A DNA stretch of 64,000 nucleotides from positions 1 through 64,000 of the forward strand of contig JADJRU010000026.1 of NCBI GenBank assembly GCA_016712105.1, written 5' to 3'. Source of the stretch: Ahniella sp. GTDB lineage: Bacteria > Pseudomonadota > Gammaproteobacteria > Xanthomonadales > Ahniellaceae. How positions within the stretch are numbered: the first letter of the stretch is position 1; each line of letters begins with the position of its first letter. Below the pieces are notes generated by a model. That model worked only from the letters and a program-made list of their open reading frames with translations, did not search any database and was not told the origin of the DNA. Made by a program: the position numbers and the translations under genes. Shown here in pieces: positions 50,801-61,900 of the stretch.

Positions 50801-52416
50801 ATGACCCTGCCTGCCGACGGTGCTCTGGCACCCGCCCCGCTGCCCGATGCCTTGCCGGCATGGGGTGATGACGCCCTGCTGGAAGCCTTGGGCGCACCGC
50901 GCCAGCCCATCTGCGTCGTACGCGACGCCGCCAGTGGCGCCGTGGGTGCCAGCCTGGCGCCGATCCCGGCAGTCCTGGCGCAACGGAATCTGGAACTCAT
51001 CGGTGCCCTGCCGCCTTTGTATCCGGAATGGCTGGGTGACCGTAGTTTCCAGGAGACCCACGGCACGCGGTTCGCCTATGCGGGCGGTGCGATGGCCAAC
51101 GGATTGCGTCGATTCAATACGTCGTGGAACTGGCGAAAGCCGGCCCGATCGGATTTTTCGGTGCCGCCGGCCTTTCGGCAGCCCGCGTCGAAGCGGCGAT
51201 CCTCGAACTCAAGAGCACGCTGGATCCGCTGAATCTGCCCTGGGGCGTCAATCTGATCCACAGCCCGGCCGAACCTGCACTCGAAGACGGCCTGGTCGAT
51301 CTCTTCCTTCGTCATGGTGTTCGCCGGGTCGAAGCAAGTGCATTCATGGCGATGTCGCCGGCGATCGTGCGTTATGCAGCCTCTGGCCTGTCTCGTGATG
51401 CAGCCGGCCGCATCCGTCGGCGCAACTTCGTGATCGGCAAGATCTCGCGCGAAGAAGTGGCGCGACGGTTCCTTGAACCGCCCGCAGCCAGCATCCTGGA
51501 TGCCCTCGTCGCCGCCGGAAAACTCACGCGCGACGAAGCCACACTCGCCGCGCAGTTGCCGATCGCCGATGACCTGACCTGTGAAGCCGATTCCGGCGGC
51601 CATACCGACAACCGTGCACTCACGGCTCTGGTGCCTTGTGTGTTGAAACTGCGCGACGAGATCCTCGCCAAACGTGGCGACGGTCATGTCGTGCGCATCG
51701 GCGCTGCGGGTGGCATCGGTACACCCGGTGCGGCTGCGGCAGCGTTTGCGTTGGGCGTTGCCTATGTCCAGACCGGATCGGTGAACCAGGCTTGTGTCGA
51801 ATCCGGGCTGCATCCCCGTGGTCGCGCCATGCTCGCGAAGGTCGGCATGGCGGACGTGATCATGGCGCCGGCCGCCGACATGTTCGAAATGGGCGTGGAT
51901 GTGCAGGTGCTGAAGCGCGGCAGTCTGTTCGCCGTACGTGCTCGGAAGTTGTACGAGCTCTATCGCAGTTACCCGGATTTCGAATCCGTGCCGGCCGACG
52001 ACCGCGAGAAAGTCGAGCGCCAGATGCTGCGCAATGATTTCAACAGCGCCTGGGCCTCGACGCGCGAGTTCTGGCTCAAACGCGAACCGAAACAGGTCGA
52101 GCGCGCCGACCGCGATCCCAAACATCGGATGGCGCTGGTCTTCCGCTCCTATCTGGGATTGGCCAGTCGCTGGGCCATTGAGGGCGTCGAAGACCGCGAA
52201 TCGGATTATCAGATCTGGTGCGGTCCAGCGATGGGCGCCTTCAACCGTTGGGCCGAAGGCAGTTTCCTGGAAGCCCCGGAAGCGCGCACCGTGGCGCAAG
52301 TGGCGCGTAACCTGCTGGAAGGTGCCGCCGTGCTGACGCGCGCCCAGCAGCTGCGCAGTTTTGGCGTACCGGTTCCGGCCGCCGCATTCGATTTCCGCCC
52401 GCGGCCGCTCGCTTGA
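50801..52416 (+). CDS. pfaD: PUFA synthase enoyl reductase subunit PfaD, one frameshift
   Basis: A ~538-residue flavin-dependent enoyl reductase of the 2-nitropropane dioxygenase/FabK fold. The N-terminal part includes PICVVRDAASGAVGAS. Beyond a missing base near 51102, restoring IASIQYVVELAKAGPIGFFG, come LPWGVNLIHSPAEPALEDGL, HTDNRALTALVPC, VRIGAAGGIGTPGAAAAAFA (FMN/phosphate site) and YVQTGSVNQACVESG. The C-terminal helical tail (FNSAWASTREFWLKREPKQV) is characteristic of PfaD. It reduces enoyl-ACP in trans for the PKS that follows. The stop is 28 bp before pfaA, so all three form one operon with the reductase first. Confidence 0.93.
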
Positions 52417-52444
52417 GCCCGCCGTTCGACCAAGGATCCCACTG

Positions 52445-55400
52445 ATGTCTCGTGAACCCATTGCCATTGTCGGCGTTTCGGCGCTGTTCCCCGGATCGAA
52501 GGACGCCACCGGTTTCTGGCGCGACATCCTCGCCGGTCGTGATCTGCTCACCGACGTTCCGGCCAGTCATTGGTTGATCGACGACTATTTTGATGCCGAT
52601 CCGCAGGCCCCGGACAAGACCTATGCACGCCGCGGCGGTTTCTTGCCGCCAGTGGACTTCGATGCACTCGGCTTCGGCATTCCGCCATCGACGATGCCGG
52701 CGACCGACACTTCACAACTGCTGGCGCTGATCGTTGCGCAACAGGTCCTGGAGGACGTGGCGCGCACGCGTATCGAACAGATCGACCGCTCGCGCATCTC
52801 CGTGATTCTCGGTGTGACCAGTGCGCAGGAACTGCTGTTCTCGATGGTGTCGCGGCTGCAGAAACCCGTCTGGGTGAAAGCGCTGCGCGAAACTGGCCTG
52901 GGCGAAGATGAAGTGCAGGCTGCGTGTGCGCGCATCGCCGCGAACTACACCCCTTGGCAGGAGGCCAGTTTCCCCGGTCTGCTCGGTAATGTCGTGGCCG
53001 GTCGGATCGCGAATCGCCTGAATCTCGGCGGCACGAACTGTGTGACCGATGCGGCCTGCGCATCGAGCTTCAGTGCCTTGGCGATGGCCGTCAACGAATT
53101 GCATCTCGGTGATTCCGATCTGGTCATCACCGGCGGTGTCGACACGCTCAACGACATCTTCATGTACATGTGTTTCTCGAAGACCCCGGCGCTGTCGCCT
53201 TCCGGCGACTGTCGCCCGTTCAGTGACCGCGCCGACGGCACCATGCTCGGCGAGGGTCTGGGCATGGTCGCGCTGAAGCGATTGTCGGATGCCGAACGCG
53301 ACGGCGACCGCATCTACGCCGTGTTGCGGGGTGTCGGCACCTCGTCCGACGGTCGCGCCAAATCGGTCTACGCACCGGTCTCGGAAGGTCAGGCCAAAGC
53401 CCTCGCACGCGCCTATCAACAGGCCGGTTACGGCGCCGAAACAGTCGAACTGGTCGAAGCCCACGGCACCGGCACCAAAGCCGGCGACGCTGCGGAATTC
53501 GAGGGTCTGCGTCAAGTCTTTGACGCCAGCGGGCGCGCGGATCGCCAATGGTGTGCACTCGGCTCCGTCAAAAGCCAGATCGGTCACACCAAGGCTGCTG
53601 CCGGTGCCGCCGGTCTGTTCAAGGTCGTGATGGCGCTGCACCACAAAGTGCTGCCGCCGACGATCAAGGTCGACGCCCCGAATCCGAAACTCGCTCTGGA
53701 ACGCAGCCCGTTCCATCTGAATACTCGGGCACGTCCGTGGATCCGCGACGCGCGCCACCCGCGACGTGCATCGGTCAGTGCATTCGGTTTCGGCGGTTCC
53801 AATTTCCACCTGACGCTCGAGGAATACACCGGCGCCCACGCCGCCGAGCGTCTGCCGATGCAATCGCATGAATTGATCGCGGTGTCGGCGAATGGCGCAG
53901 AGGCTCTGTGTCAGCAACTCGAAACGCTCGCCTCCGGCGGCAAACTGGCTGATGTCGCCGCAGCGTCGCGCGATACATTCAGCAGCGCCGACAGTTTTCG
54001 TGCGGCACTGATCGTGGCCATCGATTCGGACTGGTCGGAACGCTGCCGAACCTTGGCCACGCAGATTCGCCAGAACCCGAACACGCCTCGTTCGTCGAAC
54101 GATGGTTCGCACTACGGCTTCGGACCAGCAGCCGGCCAAACCGCCTTCCTGTTCCCGGGTCAGGGCAGTCAGTACCTGGGTATGGGCGGCGAGTTGGCGA
54201 TGCAGTTCGACACCGCACGTCGTGTACTCGATGATCTGTCGAACCTTGTACTGGCGAACGACCTGACCCTCTCGGAAGTGATGTATCCGCGACCGGTGTT
54301 TTCGGCTGACGATGAAGCCACCCTGGCCGCGCGACTGACGTCCACCGAATGGGCACAACCGGCACTCGCTGCCAGCTCGCTGGCCACACTTGCGGTCCTT
54401 CGCGATCTCGGGATCGAAGCCGATGCGTGTGCTGGGCATAGTTTCGGTGAGCTGGTCGCCTTGTTTGCCGCCGGCGTCTACAACGAATCCACGCTCCTGC
54501 GCTTGTCACGCGCTCGCGGAGAGGCCATGGCCACCGCAGCCGCGAATACGACCGGCGCGATGCTGGCGGTATCGGCATCACGTGATGATCTGCAGCGTCG
54601 TCTGACCGAAGCCGGCATCGATGTGGCCGTCGCGAATCACAATGCACCGAACCAGGTGGTGTTGTCCGGGGCGCTCGAATCGATCGAACGTGCCGAGCGT
54701 CTGCTGACGGACGCGAAGATCACCGCACGCCGTTTGCCTGTCGCCACCGCGTTCCATTCACCCCTGGTGGCCAGCGCATGCCAAACCTTCGCGACCACTC
54801 TGGCGAATCAGCCATTCGAATCGCCGAAGCGCGCGCTGTATGCGAACCTCGATGCACGCCGCAGTACGGGCAACGCCCAAACCCTGCGCGAACAGCTGGC
54901 TGCACAGATCGCGGCCCCCGTGCGATTTGTCGAGATGATCGAAACGATGTATGCCGATGGCGTGCGGACGTTCGTGGAAGTCGGCGCCGGCAGTGTCCTG
55001 AGTGGCCTGGTGCCGGCCATCCTCGGTGACCGTCCGCACCAGATGATCCACACCGATCGGCGCAACCGTTCCGGACTGGAAACCCTGCTGCAGGCGATCG
55101 CACGCCTTGCGACCTTGGGCGTGCCGGTCACGTTGGGGCGCCTGTTCGCTGATGTCCGCCGCGACGCACCGGGCATTCGCGCCGGCAAGATGCCGCTCAC
55201 GATCTCCGGCGCCAATCATGGCAAGCCCTACCCGCCAGCCGATCCAGCCAGCTTGCCGGCACCGAATCCGGCACGTGTGCCGCACGTGGCCCCGATGTCC
55301 GAATCCGCACCCATTCCTGCTGCAGCCATCCCTGCAGTCGCCACCTCTGCCATTGAGCCTGCTCCCATGAGTCCTCCAGTTTCCCCCGCCAATGCTGTCT

Positions 55401-58400
55401 CACCCGAATGGCTGCGGGTCTTCATGGAAACCCAGCAGCAAACCGCCCAAGCGCACACCGCGTTTCAGCAGGCAATGGCCGAGAGTCACCATGCATTCTT
55501 GCGAGTGGCCGAAACCACCCTTGCCGGCATGAACGCGATGATCGGCACACCCGTGATGCCGGGGGTTCTGCCCGCCGCACCTGCCATGCCGACGCCTCAG
55601 GCTTTTGTGTTGCCGCAGGCACCCATTGCTGCGCCGGTTCTGGCACCCGTGTTGACGCCCATCGCGACAGCGGCGGCGGCACCCAAGCCTGCGGCGCCAT
55701 GGCCGCTCCTGCGCCGTTGTCCGCTCCTGCCGCGCCGAAGCCTGCCCAGGATCTGCAGCAGGTGCTGATGCAAGTCGTAGCCGAGAAGACCGGTTATCCG
55801 ACCGACATGCTGAAACTCGACATGGATCTCGAGGGTGATCTGGGAATCGACTCCATCAAGCGCGTCGAAATCCTTGCCGCACTCGAAGACCGCGCTGAAA
55901 TGTCAGCACGCCCGGATCGTCATCGCCTGTCGACCATGCACACCCTCGGCGAGATTCTCGGCGAGTTCCATTCGCTCGGCGGCAACCCGAAACCATCGGA
56001 TGTCGTCGCAGCGCCAATGCCGGTTGTTGCACCGACCACCAAACCTGCTGGCAACACCGGGCTCTCGGCCCAAACCACTGTCCTGCAGGTGGTTGCCGAC
56101 AAGACCGGGTATCCACCCGACATGCTGCAACCCGGCATGGACCTCGAAGGGGATCTGGGCATCGACTCGATCAAACGGGTAGAAATCCTTGCCGCGATCG
56201 AAGAGCGTGCACCCGCTTTGGCAGGTGCTGATCGCTCGCGCCTGTCGACGATGCACACTCTGGCCGAGATCATTGCCTATCTGGAAGAACTGGCGCCACC
56301 GGCAGCCGTTGCCGCTGCAACGAAGCCGGCAATCGTCGCCGCGGCCACGCAAACGCCATCCGCATCACCGGCTGCAGTGTTGCTGGCCGTGGTGGCCGAC
56401 AAGACGGGTTATCCGCCAGACATGCTGAATCTCGACATGGATCTTGAAGGTGACCTCGGGGTCGATTCGATCAAGCGTGTTGAGATCCTTGCTGCGTTCG
56501 AAGCCGAGCTGCCGGCACTCGCGAAGGCAGACCGCCAGCAGCTGTCGAGTCTGCGCACCCTGCGCGAGATTGTCGGCGCGTTGCCGGGCGCCGAAACCGC
56601 GCCCATCGCGGCACCGGTGCGTACCGAAATCGCCGCCACGCCGGTCAGCATCGTGCCCATCGGTCACGCCGGCATGCCGATGCCGAATAGTCTGGGTCGG
56701 TATGCGCTGACCAAGGTGCCGGCCACTGCCACCGGTATGGCGATGCCGGGATTGTTGGGTGCACGCGTGCAAGTTGTCGGTGACACACCGGTCTGTGCCG
56801 CACTGGTGACCGCCCTGAAATTGCGCGGAATCGACGCCGAAGCCCGCGAGCCAGGTCCCGACTGCACGGCATTGATCGAACTCGGTGGTCTTCAGGCTGT
56901 GGACTCTGCCGATCAAGCCATGGCGATCCAGGCCCGTGCGTTTGCGCGGGCACGCACGATTGCCCGTGGGGTCGGTGAGGCGGGTGGTCTGTACGTCACA
57001 GTTCAAGACACCGGTGGCTCGTTCGGCTTGCAACCCGGCACGGCCGCCCATCCGGCACGCTCCTGGTTGTCCGGGTTCCCGGCGCTGGTCAAGACAGCCG
57101 CCCTCGAATGGCCGAAGGCGAATTTGCGCGCGATCGATATCGATGGTGCCGGACGCAGCGCCGAGGCCATCGCCGAAGCACTTGCCAATGAGTTGCTGGC
57201 CGGCGGCGGCGAAATCGAAGTGGGTTTGTCGGCCAAGGGCGAACGCTGCACCCTGCAATCGGTCCTGAAGCCGGTTCGCCCCAGCATGAGCGTGCTCGAT
57301 ACCGGTGATGTCGTGCTGGTGTCCGGCGGCGCGCGCGGTGTCACCGCGACGTGCCTGATCGAATGGGCCAAACAACAGAAACTCAGGTTCGTGTTGCTGG
57401 GCCGAACCTCCTTGCAACCGGAACCACCCAGCTGTGCGCAGGCGGTCGACGAAGCCGGTGTCAAACGGGTGCTGCTGGGCGAAGCCATGGCTGCGCGCGA
57501 ATCGATCACGCCGAGTGAACTGAACGCCCGCGTGCGCCAGATCGTCGCCAGTCGCGAAGTCCGCGCGACGCTCGCCGCGATTGCGGCACACGGCGCCGAG
57601 GCCCACTATCTGCCAGTGGACGTCGGCAATGCCGCGCTGTTGCAGCAAGCGCTGCAGCGTGTCCGCACGACCTTGGGGCCGATCAGTGGTCTCGTCCATG
57701 CCGCCGGGGTTCTGGCCGACAAGAAAATCGCCGACAAGACCGACGCCCAGTTCGATGCCGTGTTCGGCACCAAGGTGCTGGGCCTCGACGCGCTGCTGCG
57801 TGCCACGGCCACCGATCCGCTGAAACTGCTCGCCGTGTTCTCGTCGGTCTCGGCACGCTGCGGCAATACCGGCCAGGCCGACTACGCAATGGCCAACGAA
57901 GTGATTGCCAAGGTGGCCCGAGCCGAAGCGCGCCGCCGACCCGGCCTGCGCGTGAAGTCCTTGGGCTGGGGCCCATGGGAAGGGGGCATGGTCACGCCCC
58001 ATCTCAAGGCACGATTCGCCGAACTCGGTGTCCCCATGATTCCGCTCGACATCGGTGCGCGCATGTTCGTCGACGAATTGCGTGATGCCCGCGCTGACGA
58101 CGTCGAACTGGTTCTGGGCGGCGAACCGCGACCCGAAGCCCTGTTGTCCGACGGCGCCGACTCACGTGTGCAGTCGGTCGAAGTGTTCGTCAACCGCGAC
58201 AGCCATGCCTATCTGGGTGGCCACGCCGTCGACGGTGAACCGGTGTTGCCGGCCATGCTCGCCGCAGAATGGTTTGCGCGTGCGTCAGCCAGTCTGCGTC
58301 CGGGCATGAAGCTCAAGTCCTTGCATGACCTGCGGGTCCTCAAGGGCGTGCGCCTTGATCGTTTCAGCAACGGCGGTCAGCGGTTCCGCGTGGAAGCCCG

Positions 58401-58974
58401 TGCCCTGCCCGGCCACCAGGGATTGTCCTGGCAATTGCAGCTCCTCGATCAGCAAGGTCAGTTGCGCTACAGCGCACGTGCCGAACTCGGCGAAGAATCC
58501 GCACGCGGGGCCAAGGGTTTGCCGGACCTGCAGACCGAAGCCTGGAGTGGCGCGCCGCTTTACGACCAACTGCTGTTCCATCGCGGCGCGTTCGAATTGA
58601 TCGACACCATGGACGGCGTGTCGGACGACGGCGCACTGGCCACCTTGCGTGGTGTGGATGCCGCCGGCTGGCAAACCGAACCTTGGCAATTTGATGTGGC
58701 CGCCCTGGATGCCGGCCTGCAGATGGCCGTGTTGCTGGGTCAGCGCATGCTCGGTGGCCCGAGTCTACCGGCCTCGATCGGCGAGTTGCGTCGTTACAAC
58801 GACACGCCCTCGGTCGGTCCGCTGCGTGCGGCGGCATTCCGACGCAAACAAGGCAGCAACGACGTCACCACCGATATCGTGCTGATTGACGGCCAGGGAC
58901 GTCGGTTCGCCGAACTCATCGGCGTCCACAACATTGCGCTGCCGCGGGCGCAGTGGTCGGCGCAAGTTGCTTGA
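52445..58974 (+). CDS. pfaA: PUFA synthase subunit A: KS-MAT-ACPx3-KR-DH, one frameshift
   Basis: Start ATG 52445 follows AAGGA. After restoring a base near 55698 it encodes about 2,176 residues. The KS domain has Cys205 (DAACASSF), His340 (EAHGTGT) and His381 (QIGHTKAAAG). The malonyl-transferase has Ser666 (GHSFGE) and His771 (AFHSPL). An Ala/Pro-rich linker leads to three ACPs, each with D-L-E-G-D-L-G-(I/V)-D-S (phosphopantetheine serines 1137, 1242, 1342). The KR domain contains VSGGARGVTA and a Ser1801/Tyr1814/Asn1818 triad (SSVSARCGNTGQADYAMAN). The C-terminal PKS-type dehydratase has HAYLGGHAVDGEPVLP. The domain order fits iterative polyunsaturated-fatty-acid synthases. Three ACPs is fewer than in marine PfaA. 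Confidence 0.93.
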
Positions 58975-58983
58975 GGACCCAGC

Positions 58984-61900
58984 GTGTCGACTGAACGTTC
59001 CGCTGGTTTTGCGCCGATCGCGATCGTCGCGCGGGCTTGTGTGTTGCCCGGAGCGATGTCGCCGGAGCAATTGTGGGACGCCGTGCTCGACCGGCGCGAT
59101 CTGTTGTCGAATGCCGACAAGCAGCGCTGGCGTTTGCCGGCAGATCTCGCGCTGACGGCGCCGGGACGGGCCGATCCGGATCGTGCGGTGCATGATCGAG
59201 TTGGCGCCGTCGACGGTTTCGACGCCTGCTGGAACCCGGAAGGTTTCAAGGTTCCGGCAACAAGCCTCGGCACACTCGACCCGCTCGTTCATTGGCTGCT
59301 GCATGTTGGTCGCGATTGCCTCGCGGCGACGCAGGGTGACTTGCGGCGCACCGGTGCGGTGATCGGCAACCTCGGTTTCCCCAGTGAGTCGATGGCTCGT
59401 TGCGCTGAACAAGTGTGGCGCGGTGAAGCGGTCACCGATTCGCGCAATCGATTCATGAGCGGCGGAACCGCCCAGGTTTTCAGCGAGGCGCTGGGCTTGG
59501 GTCTGGGCGCCAGTTGTCTGGATGCCGCCTGCGCGAGCTCCCTGTATGCGTTGAGCGTGTCGTGTGCGGCGCTGCATGACGGCCGCGCAGACCTGATGCT
59601 GGCCGGTGCCGTCCAGCGCGCCGATGATCTGTTTCTGCATGTGGGGTTCAGTGCGCTGACGGCGCTCAGCCGCAGTGGCCAATCGCGGCCGTTCCATCGC
59701 GATGCCGATGGGCTGGTGCCTGCCGAAGGTGCAGTGCTGTTTGCATTGAAGCGGCTCGCCGACGCACGCCGTGACGGCGACACGATCCACGGTGTGATTC
59801 GCGGCATTGGTTTGAGTAACGATGGTCGTGGGCGCGGCTTGCTCGTCCCCGACCAGAGTGGCCAGGAGCGCAGCTTGCGGCTGGCCTGGTCTCAATCCGG
59901 CATGGATCCGACCCAACTGGGTTTGCTCGAATGTCACGCCACCGGCACCACGGTCGGTGATGCCACGGAAATTGCCAGCTCGGCGACAGTCTTTGCGCAC
60001 CATCCCGGCCTGCCGATCGGCTCGCTCAAATCGAATCTCGGTCACTTGATCACGGCGGCCGGCGGAGCTGGATTGCTGAAAGTGCTGGCTGCGATGAAAC
60101 ATGGGATCCGACCGCCTACCCGATTGGCTGGCGACGAGAATCCGGCCCTGTCGGGCACACCGTTTCGGATCCTCACTGCAGCTGAACCCTGGCCGACTCA
60201 GGGCCCACGAATCGCGGCGGTGTCGGCCTTCGGCTTCGGCGGCAACAACGCTCACCTGATCGTCAGCGAAGACGACCCCAGTCTCGACTTGGGTACCGGG
60301 ACAATCCCGGCGCCACAACCGATTGCGGTGGTCGGGCTCGGTCTGCGTCATGGTGCATTGGCCGGTCGAATCGACGCGGAGTCACAACTGCTCAGCGGCA
60401 AGGCGCCCGAGTCCGGGCGCATGGAGCACATCACGATCGATCTGGAAGGATTGCGGACGCCGCCGCGTGATCTCGCGCGTTGCCTGCCGCAACAGGTGGT
60501 CCTGTTCGAGACAACCGCCGAAGCCTTGCGCCACGTCACCATCGGTGATGCGCAACGATGCAGCGTGCTAGTCGGTATGGAACCTGATCCGGACGTCGCC
60601 CGATACGGTCTGCGCTGGCGCCTGGCCAACGAACTCAGTGGCGAGGCGCTGAATGTTGCGCGTGATGGCGTCGTACCAGCACTGGATGCTTCAGCCGTGC
60701 TCGGCGCGATGCCCAACATTCCAGCCAATCGTCTGAGTTCGCAGTACGACTTCGGTGGGCCGTCGTTCACCGTTCAGGCCCTTCGTGATTCCGGACTGGT
60801 TGCGCTGGATCTGGCCATCGGCCAATTGCAGCGCGGCGAGATGGACACGTGTGTGGTGTCGGCGGTGGACTTTGCCTCGAATCCTGCCGCCCTCTGGAAT
60901 GATCCGACCCAGAAAGCCGATGCCGCGATCACCCTGGTACTCAAACCCTGGGCGAATGCAGTGAAGGCCGGCGAGCCGATCCTGGCAAGGCTCGAGACCC
61001 TGTCATCCGAAACACCCCGTGCGCCGGAGTTTTCCGCTTGCGCGTGGGATAAGCCGGGCGCCGCGTCCGGATTACTCGACCTTGTGCTGGCCATGCTGCG
61101 CCAGAACCGGGACCTGGATGCCGATGGCGCACCTGAGCTGGCGTCGCCTCCGGCATTCGACGTCACGCTCCCCTCGGCCGCTCCATTCGTTGTGCGGCCG
61201 CACCCTGGACGCATCGGCAACTCGCCACCAGGCTGCCGCAACTGTTTGTCTACGCGGGCGCGAACCGCGCCGAAGTGCTGGAAGCCCTCGCCGCGCGCCG
61301 CACCGGGCGTTCCGGCATAGCGCGACTCACCTTGCTGGCGCACGCCGACGAAGTCGATGCCCAACATGAACGTGCGCGGGTGCTGCTGGAACAAGGCCAG
61401 TGGCATGCGCCCAACGTGTTCTATCGCGACCAGCCCGTCCGCGGCGACACGGCATTCGTGTTTGCGGGCGCCGGTGCGTCCTATGCCGACATGGGCCAGA
61501 AACTGTTGGCCGATCTGCCGCAACTGAAACAAAGGCTGGCATCCACGGCACCGAACCTGCTGGCCGGACTGGGTGCCGCCTGGCAGCCGGGCTTTGGCGA
61601 GAGCGACCCGAGCGAACAACTGCTCGCGGCCTCGGCGCTGGCACAAATGCATGTCGGGCTCAGCGAAGATTTGCTCGGCCTGCGTGCCGATGCCTGGCTC
61701 GGTTATTCCTCCGGCGAGACCAATGCCCTGTTTGCCAGCGGCGTGTGGCGCGACCCGGATGCGCTGATGGCCGACATGGACACCAGCGGCTTGATGCGCA
61801 GCCATCTGGCCGGCGAGTTCCGGACACTGAAGACCCTCTGGCCTGAGCACGAATCGTTCGTGACCTGGACGGTCCTGGCGCCGATCGACGACGTCCGCAA

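Noticed and set aside
52361..52444. Upstream extension of the PfaA-like protein into pfaD
   Set aside because: The KS domain starts at MSREPIAIVGVSALFPG, and AAGGA precedes the ATG at 52445.
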